Assembly: GCF_022829405.1 (NCBI RefSeq)
Contig: NZ_JAKSXW010000134.1
Location: 62,001 to 126,000, forward strand
DNA length: 64,000 nucleotides
Direction of reading: 5' to 3'
From: Methylobacterium sp. J-076
GTDB lineage: Bacteria; Pseudomonadota; Alphaproteobacteria; Rhizobiales; Beijerinckiaceae
The notes under the pieces are model-generated. The model was not told the DNA's origin. It did not search any database and was given only the letters and a program-made list of their open reading frames with translations. The translations under genes and the position numbers were made by a program. This document shows, one piece after another, positions 35,016 to 43,718 of the stretch; the stretch's first letter is position 1, and the number at the start of each line of letters is the position of its first letter.

Positions 35016-35870
35016 TTAGGCCATCTGCTCGGTCTGCGCCCCGCTGTCGGGCCGGGCCGGGCCGAGGACGGGCTCCTCGCCCATCGGCTTGTTCTTGAAC
35101 ATGCTGTAGGTGCCCTTGCCGTCCAGCGACGGCCCCTGCGTCCAGCGTCCCTCCGGCGCGGTGCCGTCGACGGAGTTGACGTAGAAGTTGTAGGCGTTCG
35201 CGCCGTCCTCCTTCTCCTGGGGGAAAGAGTTCGGGATCGGCAGGTTGCCCTGCTGGCCGCCGAGCTCCTCGATCACCGCCAGCCACTGCTGCTGGTGCAT
35301 CGTGTCGCGGGCGATCATGAAGTGCAGCATGTCCTTCATGCCGGCATCGTGGGCGGCGTTGTAGAGGCGGACCGCCAGCACCCGGCCCGTCGTCTCGGCG
35401 GCGACGTTGCAGTACATGTCGGCGGCGAGGTTCCCGCTGGCGTAGATGTGGCTCATGTCGAAGGGCACGCCTTCGCAATTGGCGGGGAAGGCCGCCAAGC
35501 CGGTGGAGAGGATGTGCCGGTGGAGCATGCCCTCGATGGTGTGCCGGGCGTTGCCGCCGCCCATCACCGTGCCGACGATGCCGTCGGCCGCGCCCTCCTC
35601 CTGAAGGGTGGTCGGGGCCTTCTCGAGGTTCAGCGCCACCGCCGTGGCCAGCATCTCGATATGGCCCATCTCCTCGGTGGCGGTGTTGAGGAGCATGTCG
35701 CGGTACTTCGTCGTCGGCCCCCGGGCGCCCCAGCCCTGGAAGAAGTACTGCATGCAGACCCGGATCTCGCCCTCGATGCCGCCGATCGCCTGCTGGAGCA
35801 TGCGGGCGTAGATCGGATCGGGGTTCTCGACCTTGACGGGATACTGAAGGCGCTTGTCGACGTAGAACAT
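35016..35870 (-). CDS. Manganese catalase family protein
   Basis: A 284-residue ferritin-like di-manganese catalase, disproportionating H2O2. Candidate metal ligands: Glu35 (GGIEGEIRVCMQYF), Glu67 and His70 (TATEEMGHIEML), Glu159 (MYCNVAAETTGR) and His192 (ARDTMHQQQWLAVIEE). The C-terminal part wraps the core and contains SMFKNKPMGEEP. An AGGA tract precedes the ATG. About 100 bp downstream on the same strand lies the FrmR-type regulator, suggesting shared control or a stress role. Confidence 0.9.
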   Translation of the reverse strand: MFYVDKRLQYPVKVENPDPIYARMLQQAIGGIEGEIRVCMQYFFQGWGARGPTTKYRDMLLNTATEEMGHIEMLATAVALNLEKAPTTLQEEGAADGIVGTVMGGGNARHTIEGMLHRHILSTGLAAFPANCEGVPFDMSHIYASGNLAADMYCNVAAETTGRVLAVRLYNAAHDAGMKDMLHFMIARDTMHQQQWLAVIEELGGQQGNLPIPNSFPQEKEDGANAYNFYVNSVDGTAPEGRWTQGPSLDGKGTYSMFKNKPMGEEPVLGPARPDSGAQTEQMA

Positions 35871-36090
35871 GGAGGTTCCTCCCTGCGGAAGCGCAGCGGA
35901 CCCGATTGATACTCAGGTGGAGTATCTGCCGGTCTCAGGGGTTGAACCTCGCGAATCCGGGAAGGTTCGGTCGCGCCGGGCAGAAAAGCGGTCGGATCGT
36001 CTTATGCTTCCCTCATCCCGGCCCCCTGAGACTGTTGCGCAGCGCCTCGGTGTCTGGCCGAGAAGCTTGAGCGGCCCCTCCCTCCCGCCT

Positions 36091-36185
36091 CGTCTTTGCG
36101 AGCGTCAGCGAAGCAATCCAGGGCAGCGGGACGCCTCAAGACGGTGGCGGAACCCTGGATTGCTTCGCTGCGCTCGCAAAGACGG
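36091..36185. repeat. Palindromic intergenic repeat, family 3 (copy a)
   Basis: An almost perfect large inverted repeat: left arm TTTGCGAGCG...GCGAAGCAATCCAGGG, right arm CCCTGGATTGCTTCGCTGCG...CGCAAAGACG. The same arms occur at 43611-43703 and 46351-46440. Here it sits in the 397-bp gap between manganese catalase and mfd; the rest of that gap shows nothing gene-like. Confidence 0.85.
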
Positions 36186-36267
36186 GGGGGTGGTCTTCGC
36201 CTTTCCGGCCAGACTCTCAGGATGAGGGGAATGGGTGGGGGGAGGGCAACGTCGCGTCGCCTGTCCC

Positions 36268-39200
36268 CTAGGCCGCCTTCTTCCCCCGCTCGGCGATCTT
36301 CACGAGGCTCCTGAGCACGTCGGTGGCGGTCTTGAGCCGCGCCGGGATGGAGGGCAGCTCGCGCACGAACACCACGCTCATGTCCGGGCGCACCTTCGCG
36401 AAGGAGGCCTGCTCCGCGACGAAGGCCACGAGGCCCGTCGGGTTGGCGTAGGACCGGTCGCGGAAGTGGACGACCACGCCCTTCGGCCCGGCCTCGACCT
36501 TCTCGATGTTGGCCCGCAGGCACAGGATCTTGATCGTGCCGATCTTCAGGAGCTGCTCCACCTCCGGCGGCAGCGGCCCGAAGCGGTCGATCATCTCGGC
36601 GCCGAAGCTCTCCATCTCGGCGTCGTCCTGGATGGTGGCCAGCCGCCGGTAGAGGGCGAGGCGCACGCCCAGGTCCTCCACATACTCCTCCGGGATGGTG
36701 ACGGGGGCGCCGAGCGCGATGGTGGGGGACCACGCCTCCTCCGGCACGTCCTCGATGCCGGCCTTGAGGGCGGTGACCGCATCCTCCAGCATCTGCTGGT
36801 AGAGCTCGTAGCCGACCTCCTTGATGTGGCCGGACTGGGCGTCGCCGAGCAGGTTGCCGGCGCCGCGGATGTCGAGGTCGTGGGAGGCGAGCTGGAAGCC
36901 CGCGCCCAGGGTGTCGAGCCCCTGGAGCACCTTGAGCCGCTGCTCGGCCTGCGGGGTGAGCTGGCGCCCGGCCGGGGTGGTGAACAGGGCGTAGGCCCGG
37001 GCCTTCGAGCGGCCGACCCGGCCGCGCAGCTGGTAGAGCTGCGCCAGCCCGAACATGTCCGCCCGGTGGACGATGAGGGTGTTGGCGGTGGGGATGTCGA
37101 GGCCCGATTCCACGATCGTGGTCGAGAGCAGCACGTCGAACTTGCCCTCGTAGAAGGCGGTCATCACGTCTTCCAGCTGCCCCGCCGCCATCTGGCCGTG
37201 GGCCACCGCGACCTTGATCTCCGGCATCTCCGCATCGAGGAATTTCTTGACCTCCGCGAGGTCCTCGATGCGCGGCACCACGTAGAACGACTGGCCGCCG
37301 CGGTAGCGCTCGCGCAGCAGCGCCTCGCGGATGGTGAGCGGGTCGAAGGGCGTGATGAAGGTCCGCACCACCAGCCGGTCCACCGGGGGCGTGGCGATGA
37401 TCGACAGTTCCCGCACCCCGGTCATGGCGAGCTGCAGGGTGCGCGGGATCGGCGTCGCGGAGAGGGTGAGGACGTGCACGTCCGCCTGGAGCGCCTTCAG
37501 CCGCTCCTTGTGGGAGACGCCGAAATGCTGCTCCTCGTCCACGATCAGCAGGCCGAGATCCTTGAACGCGATGTTCTTGGCGAGCAGGGCGTGGGTGCCG
37601 ACCACGATGTCGACGGTGCCCGCCGCGAGCCCAGCCCGGGTCTGCTTCATGTCCGCCGCCGAGACGAAGCGCGAGAGCTGCGCCACCTGGATCGGCAGCC
37701 CCTTGAAGCGCTCGGCGAAGGTCCGGTAGTGCTGGCGGGCCAGCAGGGTGGTGGGCACGATCACCGCCACCTGCTTGCCCGAGATCGCCGCCGCGAAGGC
37801 GCCGCGCAGCGCCACCTCGGTCTTGCCGAAGCCGACATCGCCGCAGACCAGCCGGTCCATGGGGCGGCCGGCATTGAGGTCGTCCAGCACCGCGTCGATG
37901 GCGCCGGCCTGGTCCTCGGTCTCCTCGAAGGGGAAGCGGGCGGCGAACTCGCCGTAGAGCCCGTCCGGCGCCTTGAGGGCGGGGGCCTTCTTCACGAAGC
38001 GCTGGGCGGCGATCTTGATGAGCTCCCCCGCCATCTCGAGGATGCGGCGCTTCATCTTGGCCTTGCGGGCCTGCCACGCGCCGCCGCCGAGCCGGTCCAG
38101 GGCGACCTCGGAATCCTCCGAGCCGTAGCGGGTGAGCAGCTCGATGTTCTCCACCGGCAGCAGCAGTTGGCCGCCGTTGTACTGCAGCTCGAGGCAATCG
38201 TGCGGGGCGCCCGCCGCGTGGATCGTCCTGAGGCCGATGAACCGGCCGATGCCGTGGTCGGCATGGACCACGAGATCCCCGGGCTGGAGGGCCTGGACCT
38301 CCAGGATCACGTCCTGCGGGCGCTTGGCCTTGCGCTTCTGGCGCACCAGCCGGTCGCCCAGGATGTCCCCCTCCGACACCACCGCCAGCTCGCCGACGGT
38401 GAAGCCGGCCTCCAGCCCCCACACCGCCACCGCCGCGTCGGCGCCGCGCTTGAGGGCGTAGACGTCCGACAGCCGGGTGATCGCCACCGGCTTCTTCAGG
38501 CCGTGGTCGGCCAGCACGCCGCAGAGCCGGTCCCGGGACCCGTCGGACCAGGATCCCAGGATCACGTGATGACCGGATCCCATGAGGTCGCGGATATGGG
38601 CCACCGCCGCGTCGAACACGCTGGCCTGCTCGTCCGCCCGCTCGGCGGCGAAGGTGCGGCCGGGCTTGGCGCCGCAATCGATGACGGCGCGCTCGGCCGT
38701 CTCCGGCTGGTCGAAGGGGGTCAGCCGGGCGACCGTCACCGTGGCGATGCGCTCCTTCACCTCGTTCTGGGTGAGGTAGAGCGCCCGGGGCGGCAGCGGC
38801 CTGTAGGGCGCCACCCCCGCCTGCGGGGCCTTGAGGGCGGTCTCGCGGGCGTGGAAATAGTCCTGCACCAGGGCGAGGCGCTCGCCCGCCGCCTCCTCCA
38901 CCTGCGGGTCGAACAGCAGGGGCACCCCCGCGAGGTAGTCGAACAGGGTGTCGAGCTCGCCGTGGAACAGGGGCATCCAGTGTTCGAGGCCGGCATAGCG
39001 CCGGCCCTCGCTCACCGTCTCGTAGAGGCGGTCGTCCCGGGTCGGGGCGCCGAAGCTCTGGACGTAGCCCTGGCGGAAGCGCCGGATCGTCTCGGTGGTG
39101 AGCTGCACCTCGCTCATCGGCACGAGGTCGAGGGAGCGCAGCTGCCCGGTGGTGCGCTGGGTCTCGGGGTCGAAGGCGCGGATCGATTCGAGGGTGTCGC

Positions 39201-39864
39201 CGAAGAAGTCGAGGCGGATCGGCGCGGCCAGCCCCGGGGGCGACAGGTCGAGGATGCCGCCGCGGACGGCGTACTCCCCGGTGTCGCGCACGGTGCCGGT
39301 GCGCAGGAAGCCGTTGGCCTCCACCCAGGCGACGATGTCGTCCATCTTCACGACGTTGCCGATGGCGGCCGAGAAGGTCTCCCGGGCGATGTGCGCCTTC
39401 GGCGGCACCCGCTGCACCAGGGCGTTGATGGTGGTGCAGAGGATGCGCGGGCGCTCCTCCGACGAGCGCGTCCGGGCGAGGCGGGCCAGCGCCGTCACCC
39501 GCTGGGCGGCCACCGCGGTGGTGGGCGAGACCCGGTCGTAGGGCTGGCAGTCCCAGGCCGGCAGGGACATGATGTCGAGCTCGGGGGCGGCGAAGCCGAG
39601 CGCCGCCTGGAACGAGGCCGAACGCCCCGAATCGCGCGCCACGTGGACCAGCACCGCCGGGCCCTTGGCCTCGGGGGCCAGGGCCCGGGCGAGGTCGGCG
39701 GCCACCACCGCGTCGAACCCCTCCGGCACCCCCGCGAGGATGGGGCTGTCGCCGCGCCTGAGGGCGTCCATCGCCTTGGCGAGGGCGGAGGACTTCGGCA
39801 GGGCGAAGCGGGCGGTCTGCGGTTTGGGGGCAGCCGGCTGGGGCTTCGGTTGAGGCTTGGCCAT
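36268..39864 (-). CDS. mfd: Transcription-repair coupling factor
   Basis: Removes RNA polymerase stalled at DNA lesions and recruits UvrABC; 1,198 residues, close to the family norm. The N-terminal UvrB-homology region is followed by the RNA-polymerase interaction domain (DLVVHADHGIGRFIGL). The RecG-like helicase motor carries Walker A in VCGDVGFGKTEVALRGAF, the DEEQ box in LIVDEEQHFGVSHK, and motifs TLSATPIPRTLQLAM and QLRGRVGRSKARAYAL. The C-terminal domain ends in KIAERGKKAA. ATG 39864 starts an Ala/Pro/Lys/Gln-rich leader (MAKPQPKPQPAAPKPQ). Upstream on the same strand are sdhE and a small unknown gene, with a brnTA pair inserted on the opposite strand. Confidence 0.96.
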   Translation of the reverse strand: MAKPQPKPQPAAPKPQTARFALPKSSALAKAMDALRRGDSPILAGVPEGFDAVVAADLARALAPEAKGPAVLVHVARDSGRSASFQAALGFAAPELDIMSLPAWDCQPYDRVSPTTAVAAQRVTALARLARTRSSEERPRILCTTINALVQRVPPKAHIARETFSAAIGNVVKMDDIVAWVEANGFLRTGTVRDTGEYAVRGGILDLSPPGLAAPIRLDFFGDTLESIRAFDPETQRTTGQLRSLDLVPMSEVQLTTETIRRFRQGYVQSFGAPTRDDRLYETVSEGRRYAGLEHWMPLFHGELDTLFDYLAGVPLLFDPQVEEAAGERLALVQDYFHARETALKAPQAGVAPYRPLPPRALYLTQNEVKERIATVTVARLTPFDQPETAERAVIDCGAKPGRTFAAERADEQASVFDAAVAHIRDLMGSGHHVILGSWSDGSRDRLCGVLADHGLKKPVAITRLSDVYALKRGADAAVAVWGLEAGFTVGELAVVSEGDILGDRLVRQKRKAKRPQDVILEVQALQPGDLVVHADHGIGRFIGLRTIHAAGAPHDCLELQYNGGQLLLPVENIELLTRYGSEDSEVALDRLGGGAWQARKAKMKRRILEMAGELIKIAAQRFVKKAPALKAPDGLYGEFAARFPFEETEDQAGAIDAVLDDLNAGRPMDRLVCGDVGFGKTEVALRGAFAAAISGKQVAVIVPTTLLARQHYRTFAERFKGLPIQVAQLSRFVSAADMKQTRAGLAAGTVDIVVGTHALLAKNIAFKDLGLLIVDEEQHFGVSHKERLKALQADVHVLTLSATPIPRTLQLAMTGVRELSIIATPPVDRLVVRTFITPFDPLTIREALLRERYRGGQSFYVVPRIEDLAEVKKFLDAEMPEIKVAVAHGQMAAGQLEDVMTAFYEGKFDVLLSTTIVESGLDIPTANTLIVHRADMFGLAQLYQLRGRVGRSKARAYALFTTPAGRQLTPQAEQRLKVLQGLDTLGAGFQLASHDLDIRGAGNLLGDAQSGHIKEVGYELYQQMLEDAVTALKAGIEDVPEEAWSPTIALGAPVTIPEEYVEDLGVRLALYRRLATIQDDAEMESFGAEMIDRFGPLPPEVEQLLKIGTIKILCLRANIEKVEAGPKGVVVHFRDRSYANPTGLVAFVAEQASFAKVRPDMSVVFVRELPSIPARLKTATDVLRSLVKIAERGKKAA

Positions 39865-39929
39865 CGGGGCTCGTTCGCGGGATGTTCGTCCGCCGGGGGC
39901 GGCGTCCACGGATGGACCGGGCGTTAGCC

Positions 39930-40171
39930 CATCGCGCCGCGGCGATCCAGGGTTCCCGCTGCGCCGCAACCCCGCATCGCTCGCGGACTGGCGCCGGTCT
40001 CGATGTCATCGACGCCCGGTGGGACTATGGAGAGGTCCGGCGCGTCACCGTCGGCGCCGCGCGGGGAGCGTCTTTACGGTCGTCTACACCCTGCGCGGCC
40101 CCGTGACGTCGCTTGTCACGGCCTGGCCGGCGAACCGGAAGGAGCGGGCCCGCTATGGCGAACGCCTCTGA
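39930..40171 (+). pseudogene. brnT: Decayed BrnT toxin gene, frameshifted and shortened
   Basis: Two frames together give a BrnT-like protein. One reads GLDVIDARWDYGEVRRVTVG (to about base 40062). The next, one base out of register, reads SVFTVVYTLRGPVTSLVTAW and then ANRKERARYGERL, ending at 40171. These match the second half of BrnT ribonuclease toxins (DYGEVR, VVVxTPRG, KANxREQARYG). The segment that normally separates GLDF from DYGE is missing about a dozen residues, and no plausible start is left. The end overlaps brnA by 17 bp, as in intact brnTA pairs. I conclude that the toxin is inactivated. Confidence 0.72.
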
Positions 40172-40502
40172 GATCGTCTTCACCCGCCTGTCGGACGGGA
40201 CTTTGCTCGGCCGCCAGCCGGACGGCTCCTACCGGCCCGTCGCCTCGCAGAGCGACCGGGCCAAGCTCGCCGCGCTCACCGAGGCGGACATCGAGACCCT
40301 GGCGGCCACCGACCCGGACCATCCCGGCCTCGACGACGCGTTCTGGGAGGGCGTGCCCGCCGCGCCCCCCGCCAAGGAAGCGATCTCGATCAAGCTCGAC
40401 AGCGACGTGCTGCAGTTCTTCCGCAAGGACGGGCGCGGCTACCAGACCCGCATCAACGCGATCCTGCGTCATTACATGCAGGCGAGCGACAAGACGGGCT
40501 GA
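40155..40502 (+). CDS. brnA: BrnA-type antitoxin, orphaned
   Basis: A 115-residue protein with an N-terminal polar part (EIVFTRLSDGTLLGRQPDGS), an acidic middle (DDAFWEGVP, typical of BrnA contacts with BrnT), and a C-terminal ribbon-helix-helix DNA-binding region ISIKLDSDVLQFFRKDGRGY followed by QTRINAILRHYM. A good ribosome site (AAGGAG) lies before ATG 40155. Intact BrnA both neutralises BrnT and represses its own promoter; with brnT decayed only the repressor function could remain. It sits between mfd and sdhE, against their direction. Confidence 0.85.
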   Translation: MANASEIVFTRLSDGTLLGRQPDGSYRPVASQSDRAKLAALTEADIETLAATDPDHPGLDDAFWEGVPAAPPAKEAISIKLDSDVLQFFRKDGRGYQTRINAILRHYMQASDKTG

Positions 40503-40527
40503 CCGCTCGCCCCTCCTCAGTCCCCCC

Positions 40528-40773
40528 TCAGCCCTTGGCCCCGACGATCTCGTCCAGCGCCGTCTCCACCCGGCCGCGGAAGAACTCCGCGTTGGGCATG
40601 CCCGCGGTCATGGCGGCGGCGCGCTCGCCCGCCTGCCGGAGGATCTCGGCGCGCAGCGTCGGGTCGGCGCGCTCCAGCATCTCGAGCATCACCCGGACCA
40701 CCAGTTCGGTGGCGATGGAGCGGGCCGGGTGGTCGTAGGGCGGTCGCGCGTCGGCGGAATCCGGCTCGCTCAT
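40528..40773 (-). CDS. Small conserved-looking protein, unknown
   Basis: An 81-residue soluble protein, mostly helical by composition: RSIATELVVRVMLEMLERAD, LRAEILRQAGERAAAM, EFFRGRVETALDEIV. I recognise no family. It begins 13 bp after the sdhE stop on the same strand, so it is likely cotranscribed with sdhE. The ATG is clear. Confidence 0.65.
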   Translation of the reverse strand: MSEPDSADARPPYDHPARSIATELVVRVMLEMLERADPTLRAEILRQAGERAAAMTAGMPNAEFFRGRVETALDEIVGAKG

Positions 40774-40786
40774 GGGTGGGTCCTCG

Positions 40787-41083
40787 TCAGGAATGGATCG
40801 GTGCGTCGTGCCGGTGGAAGTCGCGCAGGCGGCGCCACACGGGGGTGTCGTAGTTCGAGGGCGTCTCGGCCTCGCCGGTCAGCCACTTGAACAGGTCGCG
40901 GTCGGGCACCTCGATCAGCGCCTCGAACAGGTCGAGCTCCGCATCGGACAGGGTGCCGATCTGCGCGTCGGCGAAGCGGCCCATGATCAGGTCCATCTCG
41001 CGGATGCCCCGGTGCCAGGCCCGGAACAGGGTGCGGCGGCGGCGGGGGTCGAGGTCGGCGCTCGAACGGGTCGTTCCGGACAT
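40787..41083 (-). CDS. sdhE: FAD assembly factor SdhE
   Basis: Promotes covalent FAD attachment to SdhA of succinate dehydrogenase (homologue of mitochondrial SDHAF2); 98 residues. The motif RAWHRGIREMDLIMGRFAD contains the essential RGxxE. The C-terminal part EVPDRDLFKWLTGEAETP is also typical. ATG 41083 preferred over upstream in-frame starts, which add a composition-biased leader. sdhE upstream of mfd is a familiar alphaproteobacterial arrangement. Confidence 0.92.
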   Translation of the reverse strand: MSGTTRSSADLDPRRRRTLFRAWHRGIREMDLIMGRFADAQIGTLSDAELDLFEALIEVPDRDLFKWLTGEAETPSNYDTPVWRRLRDFHRHDAPIHS

Positions 41084-41255
41084 TGCTCTCCGAGCCTTTC
41101 CGTCGGGGGGATGAGGGTGAGATACGCCTGCCGGGGGCCCGTATCCAGGGGCGCCCGCGGTGCCCGTCGCTTGCCAACCCGGCCCGCGCCACCCAAACAA
41201 TAGCCATCGCGGACGGCGCCGGCAGGGGCGGGCGTGTCCGGGCCGGAGGGCGACG

Positions 41256-41972
41256 ATGGCGGCGGGTGCGATGGCCGACAGGGCGGAGGCGGGGGCGCGG
41301 GCGGTGGACCTGCGACTCTACGGCCTGCTCGATACCGGCGTGTGCGGCGGCGACGGCGAGGCCCTGGGCCGCCTCGGCGCCGAGGCGGCGGCGGGGGGCT
41401 GCACCCTGCTCCAGTACCGGGAGAAGGACATCGCCGACGCCCGCGCCACCCTGGAGCGCCTGCGGGCGATCGGGGCGGCGCTGGGCGGGCGCGTGCCACT
41501 CCTCGTCAACGACCGGGTCGACCTCGCCCTGGCGGCGGGGGCAGACGGCGTGCACCTCGGCCAGTCGGACATGCACCCCGCCGATGCCCGCCGGCTGCTC
41601 GGGCCGGGGGCGATCATCGGCCTCACCGTGAAGTCGGCGGCCCAGGCGGACGAGCTGTACCGGCTGCCCATCGACTACGCCTGCATCGGCGGGGTCTTCG
41701 CCACCACGAGCAAGGACAACCCGGACCCGCCGGTGGGCCTCGACGGGCTGTCGCGCATCCTGTTCCGGGCGCGGCTGGCGCGGGGGCCGGGCCTGCCGGT
41801 GGGGGCCATCGCCGGGATCGGCCTCGACAACGCGGGCGAGGTCATCGCCGCCGGGGCGGACGGGGTGGCGGTGATCTCGGCCCTGTTCGGGGCCGAGCCC
41901 GTGCGCGAGAGAGCCCGCGCGCTGCGCGCCCGGATCGACGCCGCCCTGGCGCAGCGGGGGGCGGGGCGATGA
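41256..41972 (+). CDS. thiE: Thiamine-phosphate synthase
   Basis: Joins the pyrimidine and thiazole moieties of thiamine; 238 residues, TIM barrel. Signatures: [13 protein letters not shown] (pyrophosphate/substrate site), [40 protein letters not shown] and [26 protein letters not shown] precedes ATG 41256. The stop overlaps the thiD start (ATGA), so the two thiamine genes are coupled. Confidence 0.92.
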   Translation: MAAGAMADRAEAGARAVDLRLYGLLDTGVCGGDGEALGRLGAEAAAGGCTLLQYREKDIADARATLERLRAIGAALGGRVPLLVNDRVDLALAAGADGVHLGQSDMHPADARRLLGPGAIIGLTVKSAAQADELYRLPIDYACIGGVFATTSKDNPDPPVGLDGLSRILFRARLARGPGLPVGAIAGIGLDNAGEVIAAGADGVAVISALFGAEPVRERARALRARIDAALAQRGAGR

Positions 41973-42775
41973 CGCCGATCGCGGTCACCATCGCCGGCTC
42001 GGATTCCGGCGGCGGCGCGGGGATCCAGGCCGACCTCAAGACCTTCTCGGCGCTCGGCGTCTACGGCGCCAGCGTGATCACCGCGCTGACGGCGCAGAAC
42101 ACCCGTGGCGTCCAGGGCATCCACGACGTGCCGGCCGAGTTCGTCGCCCGCCAGATCGACAGCGTGTTCTCCGACCTGACGGTCGGCGCGGTGAAGATCG
42201 GGATGCTGTCCCGGCCCGACGTCATCGCCGCCGTGGCCGACGGGCTCGCCCGGCACGCGGGGGGCATCCCGGTGGTGCTCGACCCCGTGATGGTCGCCAC
42301 CAGCGGCGACCGGCTCATCGCCGGGGAGGCGGTGGCGGTGCTGCGGGCGCGGCTGCTGCCGCGGGTGGACCTCATCACCCCCAACAGGCCCGAGGCGGCG
42401 GTGCTGCTGGACGAGCCGGACGGGGACGACGGCGCCGGGCAGGCAAGCCGCCTCCTGGCGCTCGGCGCCCGGGCGGCGCTGGTGAAGGGCGGCCACGGCA
42501 CCGGCCCCGAGAGCGTCGATCACCTCGCCATGGGGGACGGGTTCACCCTGCGCCTGGCCGCCCCCCGGGTGGCGACCCGCAACACCCACGGCACCGGCTG
42601 CACCCTCTCGGCCGCCATCGCCGCCTTCCTCGCCCGGGGGATGCCCCTGCCGGAGGCGGTCCCCGCTGCCAAGGACTACCTCACCGCCGCCCTCGCCGCC
42701 GCCGACCGGCTCGCCATCGGCGGCGGCCACGGGCCGGTGCACCACTTCCATGCCTGGTGGAGCGAAGGCCCGTAA
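41969..42775 (+). CDS. thiD: Bifunctional hydroxymethylpyrimidine kinase / phosphomethylpyrimidine kinase
   Basis: Phosphorylates HMP twice to give HMP-PP for ThiE; 268 residues, ribokinase fold. [34 protein letters not shown], and the anion-hole motif [16 protein letters not shown] are all intact. It overlaps thiE by 4 bp. The 147-bp gap after it holds a short palindromic repeat (42809-42841) before the XRE-cupin regulator. No thiamine riboswitch can be seen before thiE. Confidence 0.94.
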   Translation: MTPIAVTIAGSDSGGGAGIQADLKTFSALGVYGASVITALTAQNTRGVQGIHDVPAEFVARQIDSVFSDLTVGAVKIGMLSRPDVIAAVADGLARHAGGIPVVLDPVMVATSGDRLIAGEAVAVLRARLLPRVDLITPNRPEAAVLLDEPDGDDGAGQASRLLALGARAALVKGGHGTGPESVDHLAMGDGFTLRLAAPRVATRNTHGTGCTLSAAIAAFLARGMPLPEAVPAAKDYLTAALAAADRLAIGGGHGPVHHFHAWWSEGP

Positions 42776-42808
42776 GCGGCTGCCGCGCCTCGCGAAGGCG
42801 GGGCGGGT

Positions 42809-42841
42809 TTCCCTCCCCCCGCTGCGCAGAGGGGGAAAGAG
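42809..42841. repeat. Palindromic intergenic repeat, family 2 (short copy c)
   Basis: TTTCCCTCCCCCCGCTGCGC followed by AGAGGGGGAAAGA is a short, palindromic relative of the elements at 3531 and 23054. It lies between thiD and the XRE-cupin gene and may act as a terminator for the thiamine genes. Confidence 0.55.
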
Positions 42842-42922
42842 GGCGCGGCCGTAGCACGGAGGCACCCCGCGAAACCTTGCGCCCGTCATCCGTTTGCGTT
42901 TGAAGAAGCGTACGATCGTTCG

Positions 42923-43585
42923 ATGAACGGAACGGGCCGGGCGGATCGAAGGGCCATGCGGGATCAGGCGGAGCGGACGGAGCGGCCCGGCAGGACGCGG
43001 GACCTGCTGACGGGGGCGCAGGTCCTGTCGGGGCAGCTCGGCAAGACGATCCAGCGCCTGCGCAAGGCCTACAACCTGTCATTGTCGGACCTCGCCGAGC
43101 AATCCGGCGTCGCCAAGTCGATCATCAGCCAGATCGAGCGCAACGAGACCAACCCGACGCTCGCCACGATCTGGCGCCTGTCCCAGGCCCTGGACGTCTC
43201 GATCGAGCGCGTCCTGGCGGCGGGGGACGAGGAGCCGTTCATCGAGAAGACCTCCCGCGCCGACACGCCGATCCTCGTCTCCGACGATGGCAAGGTGCGG
43301 CTCGCCATCGTCGGCTGGATCAAGACCGTCGAGTGGCTGCAATGGTACGAGGTCAGCGCCGACCCCGGCGGGGTGCTCGATTCCGATCCGCACCAGCGCG
43401 GCTCGGTGGAATCCCTGTCGGTGACGGAGGGGGTGTTCGAGGTCGAGGTCGGCGGCGCGCTCCAGCGGGCCCGGCCCGGCGAGACCCTGCGCTACCGCTG
43501 CGACCGGCCCCACCTCGTGCGCTGCGCCGAAGGGCCGGGCCGGGCCACCATGGTGGTCATCATGAAGGCCGCCGTGATGGAGTGA
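42923..43585 (+). CDS. XRE-family regulator with C-terminal cupin
   Basis: A 220-residue transcription factor. An N-terminal charged leader is followed by a helix-turn-helix (IQRLRKAYNLSLSDLAEQSG, VAKSIISQIERNETNPTLAT, about residues 42-95) and a cupin sensor domain (LQWYEVSADPGGVLDSDPHQ to the C-terminus). This two-domain build (as in PuuR/SutR-like proteins) senses a small ligand, but the ligand and targets cannot be read here. It stands alone after thiED. Confidence 0.88.
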   Translation: MNGTGRADRRAMRDQAERTERPGRTRDLLTGAQVLSGQLGKTIQRLRKAYNLSLSDLAEQSGVAKSIISQIERNETNPTLATIWRLSQALDVSIERVLAAGDEEPFIEKTSRADTPILVSDDGKVRLAIVGWIKTVEWLQWYEVSADPGGVLDSDPHQRGSVESLSVTEGVFEVEVGGALQRARPGETLRYRCDRPHLVRCAEGPGRATMVVIMKAAVME

Positions 43586-43610
43586 GGGGTAACCCTCCTC
43601 CCACCCCCAC

Positions 43611-43703
43611 CGTCATTGCGAGCGAAGCGAAGCAACCCGGGGGCAGCGCCACGTTCGGAGGCGGCCCGCATCCCTGGGTTGCTTCGCTACGCTCGCAAAG
43701 ACG
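43611..43703. repeat. Palindromic intergenic repeat, family 3 (copy b)
   Basis: Arms CGTCATTGCGAGCGAAGCGA...AGCAACCCGGG and CCTGGGTTGCTTCGCTACGC...TCGCAAAGACG. Same family as 36091-36185, with a different central spacer. It separates the convergent XRE-cupin and PqiC-like genes. Confidence 0.82.
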
Positions 43704-43718
43704 CGTGGTGGCGGGGAC

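Noticed and set aside
36235..39927. Long plus-strand open frame across mfd
   Set aside because: Shadow of the mfd gene, whose helicase motifs are intact on the minus strand.
39930..40502. Active BrnT-BrnA toxin-antitoxin system
   Set aside because: The toxin frame is broken and shortened, with no usable start.
41103..41255. Thiamine riboswitch before thiE
   Set aside because: I looked for the CUGAGA and ACCUGA-type core motifs in the short sdhE-thiE gap and did not find a convincing pair.
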